38,488 bases of DNA from Burkholderiales bacterium (lineage in GTDB: Bacteria; Pseudomonadota; Gammaproteobacteria; Burkholderiales; Burkholderiaceae_C), in NCBI GenBank assembly GCA_022758925.1, contig JAEMQF010000028.1, forward strand, positions 1 to 38,488, given 5' to 3'. Below, piece after piece: positions 1-7,260 of the stretch. A program made the translations under genes and the position numbers. The notes beneath the pieces were generated by a model. The model had not been told where the DNA came from. It saw only the letters and a list, made by a program, of their open reading frames with translations, and did no database searches. The stretch's first letter is position 1. The number at the start of each line of letters is the position of its first letter.

Positions 1-842
1 CCGTAGTTCAGGCAGTCGCCGCCCATCTTGTGGCTCTCGATCAACGTCACACCCGCCTTCACGGCGGCGGCGATGTAGCTCGTCACGAGCCCGGCAGCGC
101 CGGCGCCGATCACGACCAGATTGCGATCGAAGGTCTTCGGTTTCTGCGCAGCCCACCGCGCATAGACCTTGCGGCCCTGAACCATGTCGACGATCTTCTT
201 CGCGATCAGCGGAAACAAGCCCAGCAGCACGAATGAGCCGATGAGCCCGGGCGACAGGATTCCCTTGACTGACTCGAGCTTTCCGAGCTGGGTGCCGGCG
301 TTGACGTAGACGATCGTTCCGGCGAGCATGCCCAATTGGCTGACCCAGTAGAACGTCCAGGTGCGCATCTTCGTCAGACCGAACAGCAGGTTGATCGCCG
401 CTGGAGGAATGGCCGGAATCAAGCGCAACGTGAACAGATAGAAGGCACCTTCTTTCGCGACGCCCTTGCCGACTTCGCCCAGACGCGCGCCGAAGCGCCC
501 GCGCACGCTGGCGCCAAACACGTAGCGCGACATCAGGAACGCGAGCGTGGCGCCGAGCGACGACGCGAACGAGACGACGAGCACGCCGACCCAGACGCCG
601 AACAGCGCGCCGCCGGCGAGCGTCATCACGGCACCGACCGGCAGCGCGAGCGCGAAGACGACGATGTAGACCAGCGCGTAGGCTCCGATCACGAGCAACG
701 GCTGCCGCGCGTACAGCGCCGCGAAGTCCGCCTGACTGCGCTTCAGATAGTCGAGGCTGAGGTATTGCCCGAGGTCGAAGGCAAAGAACGCCACCACCAG
801 CGCGGCGATGGCGGCGACCAGGATCGGCTTGCTTCGCGACAT
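1..842 (-). CDS. VTT-domain membrane protein fused to FAD/NAD(P) disulfide oxidoreductase, C-terminus outside window
   Basis: About 280 residues are visible and the gene runs off the left edge. Residues 1-230 are a membrane region of the VTT (SNARE-associated, TVP38/TMEM64) type: a first helix near residues 6-24, then hydrophobic blocks, with an arginine-rich loop and a proline-rich stretch (RLIPAIPPAAINLLFG) typical of the family. From about residue 240 a Rossmann segment begins (VVIGAGAAGLV, the FAD GxGxxG), and the last residues read GGDCLNYG, the start of the redox-active CxxxxC motif of mercuric reductase/dihydrolipoamide dehydrogenase relatives. Fusions of this kind are known as MerA-like oxidoreductases with an N-terminal TVP38 domain; the substrate is unknown. 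Two adjacent ATG codons exist (845 and 842). I chose 842 because an AGGGG lies five bases before it and only two before the other. The gene is read away from the YHS lipoprotein gene upstream, with a 78-bp gap. Confidence 0.85.
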   Translation of the reverse strand, partial: MSRSKPILVAAIAALVVAFFAFDLGQYLSLDYLKRSQADFAALYARQPLLVIGAYALVYIVVFALALPVGAVMTLAGGALFGVWVGVLVVSFASSLGATLAFLMSRYVFGASVRGRFGARLGEVGKGVAKEGAFYLFTLRLIPAIPPAAINLLFGLTKMRTWTFYWVSQLGMLAGTIVYVNAGTQLGKLESVKGILSPGLIGSFVLLGLFPLIAKKIVDMVQGRKVYARWAAQKPKTFDRNLVVIGAGAAGLVTSYIAAAVKAGVTLIESHKMGGDCLNY

Positions 843-920
843 CATGTCCCCTGTGATTGTTGTTGCCTGTGTCGGAGCATCGGCCCCTGAGCTTACGCCC
901 GCCTCGCTGCGGCGAACGAC

Positions 921-1553
921 TCAGGGTTTGAGCGTGCCGGCGGCCTTGCGCTCGCGGTATTCGGCTTCCAGTGCCTCACCGCTCTTGTAATGCGGCACGC
1001 GCAGCACCAAACGTTTGCTGCGTTGCATGAAACTGTTGGAGCCGTTGACTTCTTCGGCCCAATACTTGTCGGCGCGCTGGGTGTTGAGCTCACGGTCCAT
1101 CAGGAACGCGCGGCGCGACGCTTCGCCACCGAAGATGTAGAGTTTGCCGCCAGCCAGCAGCCAGGTATCGGCATCGCCGCCCCAGGGAATGGCGTAGGCC
1201 ATGCCGTTCGCGCAGAAGCCGCCATACTGCGGCACATACCTGGCCGGATCGGCGTCGAACAAGGCCTTGTGCGCGGTGCTGGCAAACCGGAACGTCACAC
1301 CTTGATAGACCGTCTTCACCTCGGGCAGGCCGGGCATGTGCTTCGCATCGGTGAAATAGGCGACGACGTCGTGGCCCTTGAGGATCACGCTTGCATCGGC
1401 GCCGTCGGGCACGGCATTCACGGGCTGCAGCGATCCACCCGGGTTTTGCGCCGTCATTGCCGAGCAGCCCGCGGCCAAGGCGCACACGGCGCCGAGCGCC
1501 AGCCAATTCCACAAGCGGCGCAGCTTCGCCATCTTCGATAACTTCAAACCCAT
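921..1553 (-). CDS. YHS-domain lipoprotein
   Basis: This gene encodes 210 residues. The N-terminus is a lipoprotein signal: basic residues, a hydrophobic run and the lipobox LAAGC with the acylated Cys at position 30. The central part carries a YHS domain (GHDVVAYFTDAK, YQGVTFRFAS, KALFDADPARYVPQYGGFCANGMAYA), a small fold often linked to metal or redox handling; the exact function is unknown. The following part (WLLAGGKLYIFGGEASRRAFL) is the usual extension in exported YHS proteins. I chose the ATG at 1553 because GAGGAG lies seven bases before it and the lipobox follows at normal distance; the longer open frame upstream runs through a repeat element and is not coding. It is followed by the VTT/oxidoreductase gene on the same strand, and palindromic repeat copy 1 lies in its promoter side. 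Confidence 0.85.
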   Translation of the reverse strand: MGLKLSKMAKLRRLWNWLALGAVCALAAGCSAMTAQNPGGSLQPVNAVPDGADASVILKGHDVVAYFTDAKHMPGLPEVKTVYQGVTFRFASTAHKALFDADPARYVPQYGGFCANGMAYAIPWGGDADTWLLAGGKLYIFGGEASRRAFLMDRELNTQRADKYWAEEVNGSNSFMQRSKRLVLRVPHYKSGEALEAEYRERKAAGTLKP

Positions 1554-1620
1554 GTTTTTCTCCTCGTGGATGTTGGCGCGCACAGTGTAGCGGCGCGGTC
1601 TGGCCGGCACGCGCCGCGCG

Positions 1621-2026
1621 GGCTGCGTGCGGCCGTCGAGCAAGGGCAGCTGGCCCGGGGCACGTTCTCCGGCCCACGCTCGCGGGGCACCGTATTCGGT
1701 GCGCAGGCGTCGCGCCATCAACAGCGTCTGTTCATGCGCTGGTCGCGGCCACCGCGAATGGTGCCTGCGCCCGTGCCCCAAGCCACCTGCCCGGGCACCG
1801 GGGCGGGATGCGAAGGCGTGGCACGCCACCCCGGATACACAGGGCGGTGGTGGTGCCCCCGGGCGCAGGCCCGATTCGCGGTTGCCCCCCATGCTTGCAG
1901 GGCACGGCGGTGTTGATGCAGTTGCGGATTGCAGGCCGCGACGGTCGCCCGCGAGCGTGGGCCGGAGAACGGGGGCGCCGCCGCCGCCCTGCCGCCACGA
2001 CGTCGGCAGGTTGACCGTGCGCGGAC
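1621..2026 (+). repeat. Large palindromic repeat, copy 1 (core)
   Basis: This is a GC-rich element of about 405 bp made of two inverted half-units around a central loop. The left half has TTCTCCGGCCCACGCTCGCG near 1673 and the right half has its complement near 1950. Further in, CATCAACA near 1717 matches TGTTGATG near 1911, and an inner CCGCGAAT (about 1750) matches ATTCGCGG (about 1873). The same unit occurs at 6616-7020, 11425-11928 and, inverted, at 38168-38488. The stretch 1838-1995 is almost identical to 6831-6988, with one difference seen by eye. It occupies the divergent intergenic space between the YHS gene and vapB. Open frames inside it are by-products of the repeat. Confidence 0.85.
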
Positions 2027-2065
2027 GGACGAATTTGAGTCGACGGACGCCGCTCGCTCCACAAG

Positions 2066-2110
2066 GTTCGCCGCTAAAGAGCAGCCCCCAAGTCGAGCAT
2101 CCAGTGAGGC
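2066..2110 (+). repeat. Short dispersed repeat, copy a (diverged)
   Basis: A diverged copy of a motif also at 5457 and 6522. The shared core reads TTCGCC, a short spacer, AAAG, then CCCCCAAGTYGAGCATCC. It lies between palindromic repeat copy 1 and the vapBC promoter. The nature of the element is not known to me; see the findings. Confidence 0.6.
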
Positions 2111-2134
2111 GTCCCTCACAGCAGGTCACGGCAG

Positions 2135-2163
2135 TTCTACAAGCGTACAGAAATCTGTATACT
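2135..2163 (+). promoter_or_regulatory. vapBC promoter and operator-like dyad
   Basis: The dyad ACAGAAATCTGT (2147-2158) sits directly against TATACT (2158-2163), a good sigma70 -10 hexamer. The -35 position (2135-2140, TTCTAC) is poor, so an activator or an extended -10 may be involved. Seven bases after TATACT would place the transcript start at about the vapB ATG (2170), and no Shine-Dalgarno sequence precedes that ATG. The dyad overlapping the -10 fits autorepression by a VapB/VapC complex, which is the rule for such operons; the assignment here is inferred. Confidence 0.55.
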
Positions 2164-2169
2164 TTTCAC

Positions 2170-2415
2170 ATGAAGACTACGCTCGATCTGAACGACCATT
2201 TGCTCGCCAATGCGAAGGCATTGGCAGCGCGGCAGCGCACCAGCCTGACTCGGTTGATCGAAGAGGGGTTGCAGTTGCGTCTGCGCGTCGAGGCTGCCGG
2301 ACCGGCGAAAGCCCGGACGCGATTGCCCGTCTTCAAGGGTCGCGGCGGTCTTGTCGCGGGCGTCGATCCGCTCAGCAACAAGTCGCTGCTCGAGGCTTTG
2401 GGCGATGACGCCTGA
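2170..2415 (+). CDS. vapB: VapB-type antitoxin
   Basis: The product has 81 residues. The N-terminus MKTTLDLNDHLLANAKALAA is a ribbon-helix-helix-like DNA-binding segment of the type II antitoxin family found with PIN toxins (DUF2191-like), and the rest is the flexible toxin-binding tail (TRLPVFKGRGGLVAGVDPLSNK). It should neutralise the VapC encoded next and repress the operon. The start is the ATG at 2170, directly after the TATACT box, with no ribosome binding site, so the mRNA may be leaderless. The stop overlaps the first codons of vapC by 11 bases, giving translational coupling. Function is by family; the partner is clear from context. Confidence 0.88.
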   Translation: MKTTLDLNDHLLANAKALAARQRTSLTRLIEEGLQLRLRVEAAGPAKARTRLPVFKGRGGLVAGVDPLSNKSLLEALGDDA

Positions 2416-2839
2416 CGTCAATGTTCTGGTTGCAGCGTCACGTAGCGATCATCCGCACCACGCTGTTGCGCGAGCCTGGCTGAAACAGGCGCTCGCGGCG
2501 GCTGAACGTGGAGCCTCGTTCACCTTGATGCCGGTGGTACTTGCCAGCCTGTTGCGCCTGGTGACGAGCCCAAGGGTCTTTGTTCAACCGACCCCCATGA
2601 CTGACGCCGTGGGCTTCGTCGATGCGATCATGGCAATGCCCGGCGTTCAGTTGGCGTCGCTGGGCCCAGAGTGGCCAAAGCTGCGGCAGCTTTGTCTGGA
2701 CAAGCAACTGGCGGGCAACGAACTTCCGGATGGCTGGCTAGCGGCCGCTGTAGACCAGCACGCCGAACACTTGGTCAGTTTCGATGGCGACTTCAAGAAG
2801 TTGTTGCCAAGGGCGCGGTTCACGCAATTGAAGGCCTGA
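2405..2839 (+). CDS. vapC: VapC-type PIN-domain toxin (ribonuclease)
   Basis: 144 residues with a PIN domain. The start TPDVNVLVAASRSDHPHH carries the first metal-binding Asp (D4) and the typical DVNVLVAA segment. Near the C-terminus, LPDGWLAAAVDQHAEHLVSFDGDF supplies further acidic residues (D109, D127, D129). The Glu often seen in the second conserved block (as in TELGFLR) is not obvious in VVLASLLRLVTSPRVF, so activity is less certain. VapC proteins cleave tRNA or rRNA and are blocked by VapB. Translation starts at an ATG overlapping the vapB end. The gene is followed by about 330 bp without a recognisable gene before the hip operator repeats. Confidence 0.87.
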   Translation: MTPDVNVLVAASRSDHPHHAVARAWLKQALAAAERGASFTLMPVVLASLLRLVTSPRVFVQPTPMTDAVGFVDAIMAMPGVQLASLGPEWPKLRQLCLDKQLAGNELPDGWLAAAVDQHAEHLVSFDGDFKKLLPRARFTQLKA

Positions 2840-3170
2840 CTTGTACCCAACCCCGGGCTGGGGAGGTCATTTGTGGATCGTGAACGACTGCAATGCGGCC
2901 GACCCATCAGCGACATGCAAGTCGCTGATCAGTCGAGGGCGGATCCTCGTTGATTCGATTGCGTCGCCATGAACCGGTCGGTCACGTCGGACCGCCATGA
3001 AGCCGCCGGCCGCGAACACCGCGTCCCGGCCAGTTCCCGCCATTCGGCCGCAGCCTCGTTATCGGTCGCTCGTCAGCGCTCGGCCAGGGCAACCGGCCGC
3101 CAACGCATCTCCAGGCCCGAAACAGAGTTCAACGCGCGCCGTCCCGCTGTCCAGATGGATTGAGGGCGCA
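2840..3170. other. Intergenic stretch, no gene recognised
   Basis: About 330 bp between vapC and the hip operator repeats. The open frames here are short, arginine-rich and without family resemblance. GGGCTGGGGAGG near 2855 and GTCGCTGATCAGTCG near 2930 give no convincing terminator. Nothing I can name. Confidence 0.5.
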
Positions 3171-3256
3171 ATATCGCGGATGTGCTATTTTCTGGAAATA
3201 TCTCCGATCCGCCATCTTCCATAAATATCGCCAATGTGCTATGTTCCAAAAATATC
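3171..3256 (+). promoter_or_regulatory. Tandem 27-bp operator-like repeats upstream of hipBA
   Basis: ATATC ends fall at 3175, 3202, 3229 and 3256, exactly 27 bp apart. Units 3176-3202, 3203-3229 and 3230-3256 also share GCYATNTTCY in the middle and AAATATC at the end; the first unit keeps only the ATATC end. The array directly precedes the hipB start. HipB proteins bind several operators in their own promoter, so this is most likely a multi-site HipB or HipAB operator, although the half-sites do not match the E. coli TATCC/GGATA sequence. The periodicity is seen directly; the binding role is inferred. Confidence 0.7.
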
Positions 3257-3272
3257 ACCTCTAGCCTATACA
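3244..3272 (+). promoter_or_regulatory. Putative hipBA promoter
   Basis: TTCCAA (3244-3249) and TATACA (3267-3272) are 17 bp apart, a plausible sigma70 pair with a weak -35. The last 27-bp operator unit covers the -35, as expected for a repressed promoter. The predicted start point falls at about 3279, within the hipB start codon, and there is no Shine-Dalgarno sequence, so the transcript may be leaderless. Confidence 0.45.
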
Positions 3273-3276
3273 GATC

Positions 3277-3765
3277 ATGGACTTCCCGCTCGCCACCGTT
3301 GCTCAGTTCACCGACCACCTCAGGGCGCTGAGGAAGGCCCGCGGCATGACTCAGGCCGACCTGGGTCGCATCATTGGTGTCAGTCAGTCCCGCATTGCGG
3401 ACATTGAGCGCGACCCTGGTTCCGTCAGTGTCACCCAGATGCATCAGATTTTGTCTGCCCTGGGCGGGCAGATGATCCTGCGCGACAGCGGCGGGGGTTG
3501 GAAGTTTCAGCCTGGCGACTTCGCGCGCGCCACAAAGACGGGTTTGATGCACCACACCGGCGCCAGCGTACTCACGAGCAAGGCACCTGCAAGGCCAAAG
3601 GCCGGACGGCATGTGGTGAACGCGAGTTCGCAACTGCGTGGCGTCTTGCTGCCGTCCGGGAAGGCGCCCGCTAAGCCGAAGACTGGCCAAACCCTGGTGA
3701 ACACGGGCTCCAAGGTGATTCGCAGCACGCTGGGCCCCTCCAAGAAGCCTGGAGGCAGCTGGTGA
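3277..3765 (+). CDS. hipB: HipB-like antitoxin, XRE-family regulator with extended repeated tail
   Basis: 162 residues, nearly twice the usual size of HipB. Residues 8-65 are a helix-turn-helix of the XRE/Cro type (LRKARGMTQADLGRIIGVSQ, then SRIADIERDPGSVSVTQM). It should repress its own operon and hold HipA inactive. After residue 80 comes a basic, proline-rich tail with an internal duplication: SKAPARPKAGRHVVNASS (101-118) and GKAPAKPKTGQTLVNTGS (128-145). This tail is not part of classical HipB and may contact DNA or HipA. The ATG at 3277 is used because the HTH needs the whole N-terminus; no ribosome binding site is seen. The stop shares a base with the hipA start. Confidence 0.88.
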   Translation: MDFPLATVAQFTDHLRALRKARGMTQADLGRIIGVSQSRIADIERDPGSVSVTQMHQILSALGGQMILRDSGGGWKFQPGDFARATKTGLMHHTGASVLTSKAPARPKAGRHVVNASSQLRGVLLPSGKAPAKPKTGQTLVNTGSKVIRSTLGPSKKPGGSW

Positions 3766-5081
3766 TGGGGGGCCTTGCGATCTGGATGAATGGCGAGTTG
3801 GTCGGGACATGGTCGGCTGGGGATGGGCGCGGCCATGTCTTCGACTACGCCGAGAGTTGGCCCCAATCTGAGCGCTCACGCCCACTGTCGCTCTCGATGC
3901 CCTTGACTGCATCCTTGCGCGTGCGTGGCCCCGCAGTCGAGAACTACTTCGACAACCTTCTGCCCGACAGCGATGCGATCCGTAAGCGCATCCGGAACAA
4001 GTTCGGCACCCGTAGCACCGAGGCATTCGACCTGCTTGCCGCCATCGGGCGAGATTGCGTGGGTGCCGCTCAACTCATGCCGGTCGGCGAAGAGCCGCCC
4101 GACATCCGCCGTGTCGACTATGAACCGCTGAGCGAGGAAGAGGTCGAGAAGATTCTGCGGGGGGTGTCGGCGTCTCCCGCTTTTGGCGGCGCTGCTACGG
4201 ACGACTTCCGTATCTCCATCGCTGGCGCCCAGGAAAAAACGGCCCTGCTCAATCTGGATGGCGCATGGTGTCGCCCGCAGGGCGCCACGCCGACCACGCA
4301 CATCATGAAACTGCCTCTTGGGCACCTCCCTCAGTTCAACGCAGACTTCACCACCTCGGTCGAAAACGAGTGGCTCTGCGGAAAGATTCTGTCGGAGTTC
4401 GGCCTTACGGTGGCCGAATCCTCAGTCCTCGACTTCGGCAAGCAGAGGGTGCTCGCTGTGGAGCGATTCGATCGCGAATGGATAGCGCCGACAAACAAGA
4501 AGAAGCGCTACCTTTTGCGGCTACCTCAAGAGGACATGTGCCAGGCCCTGGGTGTGTCTCCCAACAAGAAGTACGAGAGCGAGGGTGGCCCCGGCATGAA
4601 GGCGTGCCTGGACATCCTTGGCAACAGCGAGGCGCCGTGGCTAGCGCGCATTGAGTTCGTCTTGGCCCAGCTCGGTTTCTGGCTGCTGGCGGCGCCGGAT
4701 GGTCATGCCAAGAACTTCTCCATCTTCCTTCACCGTGGTGCCAAGTATTCGCCGACACCGCTCTACGACGTGTTGTCGGCCTGGCCATTCATTGGGAAGT
4801 CTGCTGGCAAGGTGGCGTACCAGAACCTGAAGCTGGCCATGGCCATACGCTCGAAGAATCCGCACTACGAGTTCGGCGAAATCGAGACTCGGCACTGGAA
4901 GGGTCTGGCCGAGCAGGCCGGTGAAGGTGCTTGGGAGGGCATGCAGGAGATGGTCGGCAACGTCAGGCCCGCCCTGAAACGCGTTGAGGCTGAGTTGCCA
5001 GACGGCTTCCCTGCTCAGGTGTGGGACACCATCTCGGCAGGTGTCCGAAAGCACGCAGCGAAGTTCATGCGCGGGGTGTAG
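3765..5081 (+). CDS. hipA: HipA-family serine/threonine kinase toxin
   Basis: 438 residues, the full length of the family. HipA phosphorylates glutamyl-tRNA synthetase in E. coli and induces dormancy; substrates of relatives differ. The N-terminal couple_HipA-like part (LAIWMNGELVGTW, ENYFDNLLPDSDAIRKRI) is intact. RISIAGAQEKTALL at about 149-162 is the nucleotide-binding loop with the Ser that autophosphorylates in E. coli HipA (S151 here). PDGHAKNFSI holds the catalytic Asp (D312), and PLYDVLSAWP the metal Asp (D335). All key residues seem present, so an active kinase is likely. GGAGG lies nine bases before the ATG at 3765; a GTG one codon earlier (3762) is the alternative. TGATG overlap with hipB indicates coupling. 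Confidence 0.92.
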   Translation: MGGLAIWMNGELVGTWSAGDGRGHVFDYAESWPQSERSRPLSLSMPLTASLRVRGPAVENYFDNLLPDSDAIRKRIRNKFGTRSTEAFDLLAAIGRDCVGAAQLMPVGEEPPDIRRVDYEPLSEEEVEKILRGVSASPAFGGAATDDFRISIAGAQEKTALLNLDGAWCRPQGATPTTHIMKLPLGHLPQFNADFTTSVENEWLCGKILSEFGLTVAESSVLDFGKQRVLAVERFDREWIAPTNKKKRYLLRLPQEDMCQALGVSPNKKYESEGGPGMKACLDILGNSEAPWLARIEFVLAQLGFWLLAAPDGHAKNFSIFLHRGAKYSPTPLYDVLSAWPFIGKSAGKVAYQNLKLAMAIRSKNPHYEFGEIETRHWKGLAEQAGEGAWEGMQEMVGNVRPALKRVEAELPDGFPAQVWDTISAGVRKHAAKFMRGV

Positions 5082-5456
5082 CCACTCGGCGTGCACGATG
5101 GCTGCATCGCTGCCATGTCAGAGCTTGATGCCAGTGTGCTTTTCCACAAATGGAGGATCTCATGCAGATGCTTCGCGAGTCGGGCCGGCCGGCGCAGTAG
5201 GGTGTTTGGCCAGTGGCTGCTTCGGTCCCGACCAGATGACCGCTCAGGGTCGGGTGCGTGAGTACGCGGCCTTCGGATGCAGTCGCTCAGCCGGCACCTT
5301 GCCCAGGTCGGTGATTGCCACCTGCGAATGACCGCTCTCGCCGTCCCTGACTTTCTCGGCAGCGTCGGCGAAGGTCAAGTTCAAAAGTAGACCGGTCGTT
5401 CGCTGAGAAAGTCGCCGCCGGCTGCTATGGGTCGCCACCCGCCGCCCGCTTCACGA
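5082..5456. other. Intergenic stretch after hipA, no gene recognised
   Basis: About 375 bp with only short, inconsistent frames. A minus-strand frame ending near 5244 (LTFADAAEKVRDGESGHSQV) looks faintly coding, but I cannot assign it and it has no clear start. No strong terminator was found. Confidence 0.4.
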
Positions 5457-5532
5457 AGTTCGCCACCAGAAAGCCGACCCCCAAGTTGAGCCTCCGGCGA
5501 GCTGGCTTTCACGACAGGCAGTGGACGGCCAG
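5457..5532 (+). repeat. Short dispersed repeat, copy b
   Basis: It begins AGTTCGCCACCAGAAAGCCG and continues ACCCCCAAGTTGAGC, CCGGCG, TCACGA and CAGTG at the same spacing as copy c (6522-6597). It sits directly before the transposase-like remnant at 5531-5710, which suggests it is the edge of a decayed mobile element. Confidence 0.7.
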
Positions 5533-5710
5533 AATGGCTGCGCGGACACCCTGCCGCTGCTTGCTTCGCATTCACGCCCACGGGCTGATCGTCAAGATCC
5601 CGCGCACGCGCCGCTGGCGAGTCACCAACTACGGCCGCAATGTCATGGGCACTTTGATGTACCTGCGCGAGCACCATTTCCCCCATGCCTACCCCAGCGT
5701 CGTGCACTGA
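5531..5710 (+). pseudogene. C-terminal remnant of a transposase-like or winged-helix protein
   Basis: About 60 codons read LLRIHAHGLIVKIPRTRRWR, then VTNYGRNVMGTLMYLREHHF and a natural stop. The pattern RxHxHGLIxKIPxTRRWxVTxxG is the end of a family that I associate with mobile elements and their debris; the exact family is not certain. There is no proper N-terminus, the upstream frame is interrupted, and the short dispersed repeat abuts it. Best read as a 3' fragment left by deletion. The 258 bp after it, up to the DUF3303 gene, hold nothing I recognise. Confidence 0.5.
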
Positions 5711-5968
5711 TCATCTTCGCGAAAGACAAAGAACTTACGGAGAAGGAATCTATCCTCCCGGCCGCTGAGGTTGATGAGTTGCATAGCCGCAGCTTTACGG
5801 CAACCGCGATCCCGGCCGGGTTGTCGCCGCCGGCCTCATCGGGACTTCCCTTTGAGCGGCTTGCGGCGTACTCTGGCGAACCCCAGTTCGGCCGATGGGT
5901 TCGAGCTGCCGCGAAGCCGATGCCCACTCCGCGGCAACCCTTGTCCAGAACTTCCTCAGGAGCCTCTC

Positions 5969-6244
5969 ATGAAGTACATCACCACTTGGTCCGTGCCGCA
6001 GGGTTCATTCCACGCCGCCGTTGCGCGCTTTCTCGAAACCGGCGGCGCACCGCCCAAAGGCGTGCAGATGCTCGGGCGCTGGCACGGCATGAACGGCCAG
6101 GGCTTCGCCATCAGCGAGTCGAACGACGCGAAGGCCATGTACCTCTGGCAAGCGCAATGGGCCGACTTGCTGCCGATGACCGTCACCCCTTGCCTGGAGG
6201 ACGCCGACGCCGGCGAAGTGATGGCTTCGCTGGGCAAGCGCTGA
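5969..6244 (+). CDS. DUF3303 family protein
   Basis: 91 residues covering the whole small domain: MKYITTWSVPQGSFHAAVAR, then PPKGVQMLGRWHGMNGQGFA and a C-terminal helix (CLEDADAGEVMASLGK). DUF3303 proteins are small cytosolic ferredoxin-like (dimeric alpha/beta-barrel type) proteins without a known role. AGGAG lies seven bases before the ATG. It stands alone, between mobile-element debris on the left and a repeat-rich stretch on the right, which suggests it is itself accessory. From its stop to 6521 I see no gene. Confidence 0.85.
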   Translation: MKYITTWSVPQGSFHAAVARFLETGGAPPKGVQMLGRWHGMNGQGFAISESNDAKAMYLWQAQWADLLPMTVTPCLEDADAGEVMASLGKR

Positions 6245-6521
6245 GCAACGCACGGCATGGGCGCACGGGCGCATCGCCGCGCCGACGCGCCCACGGAGGG
6301 GTCTGTGTCTTCGTGCCCGAACGCGTGATCCGTCACCCCTGCGTGCAGTGCAGGCGGCCGCGCATGTAGGGCGAACCCATGTGTGCATTCTGTCGAATAG
6401 CTCCGCTCGTATCCGGGGCTTTGAACTTTGGGAATCGGGCGCCTTGAGCGGCTGCTTCAGGGACGGTCACTCGGAGTTTCGTATGTCGGGTTAGGGTCGA
6501 GAGGCGCTGCTAGCCTCAGAC

Positions 6522-6597
6522 AGTTCACCGCCAGAAAGCCGACCCCCAAATTGAGCATCCGGCGCGCCGCCTGTCACGATACGCAGTGCCCGACCAG
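6522..6597 (+). repeat. Short dispersed repeat, copy c
   Basis: Same unit and orientation as copy b: CAGAAAGCCGACCCCCAA, then TTGAGCATCCGGCG, TCACGA and CAGTG. It lies 18 bp before palindromic repeat copy 2. No coding remnant is attached here. Confidence 0.7.
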
Positions 6598-6615
6598 ATG
6601 CGGAAATTCGCCGCA

Positions 6616-7020
6616 GGCTCCGTGCAAGCGTGCAGCAGGGCAGGTGGCCCAGGGCAGGTTCTCCGGCCCACGCTCGCGGCGCAGCTTGTTTGCTTCGCAG
6701 GCGTCGTGCTAGCAAAAGCGCCTGTTCATGTGCAGGCTGCGGCCACCGCGAGTTGGGCCTGCGCCGTACCCCGAGCCATCTGGCCTGGCACCCGGGTCGC
6801 ATGCGAGGGCGTGGCACGCCACGCCAGATGCACAGGGCGGTGGTGGTGCCCCCGGGCGCAGGCCCGATTCGCGGTTGCCCCCCATGCTTGCAGGGCACGG
6901 CGGTGTTGATGCAGCTGCGGATTGCAGGCCGCGACGGTCGCCCGCGAGCGTGGGCCGGAGAACGGGGGCGCCGCCGCCGCCCTGCCGCCGCCACGTCGGC
7001 ATGCCGACCGTGCGCGGACA
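6616..7020 (+). repeat. Large palindromic repeat, copy 2 (core)
   Basis: Same element and orientation as copy 1. The right half is almost unchanged from copy 1 (6831-6988 against 1838-1995), while the left half is much more diverged, for example around 6690-6740. It lies in the convergent space between the DUF3303 gene and bufC. Confidence 0.85.
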
Positions 7021-7100
7021 GACGACTGTGGGTCGTTTGCATCCACCGAATTTCATTCAATTCAATGCGAGTTCCTATGGGCTCTCTACGCACGACCACC

Positions 7101-7117
7101 CTCACCCTTTGGGTGAG
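7101..7117. terminator. Hairpin, possible terminator for the buf operon
   Basis: CTCACCC, TTT, GGGTGAG: a perfect 7-bp stem with a 3-base loop, about 145 bp beyond the bufC stop. There is no T-tract on either strand, so a Rho-independent role is weak; it could equally be a small intergenic repeat. Confidence 0.3.
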
Positions 7118-7260
7118 AGCGCGACACACCCGCTTCAGCCGCGCCGCGGCGCGCTCACATCGTTGCCGATCCTCGCGGGCTGGAGCATGAAGCAGCGCCG
7201 CACATTGCCAGCGCAGCGCATCACGGCCGACTCGGGTGCGTCCAACTGCGGGTTCCAGCT

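Noticed and set aside
1627-2415. Conserved-looking peptides inside the palindromic repeats, similar between copies
   Set aside because: They recur only because the DNA is repeated. All frames of the repeat are open to some degree, composition is low-complexity, and no start with a ribosome binding site exists.
3171-3256. Possible CRISPR-like array (regular repeats)
   Set aside because: The period is 27 bp with no spacers of separate sequence, units are diverged, and no cas gene is near. Operator repeats before hipB explain it better.
7101-7117. Firm Rho-independent terminator for the buf operon
   Set aside because: The stem is perfect but no T-tract follows on either strand; kept only as a weak candidate.
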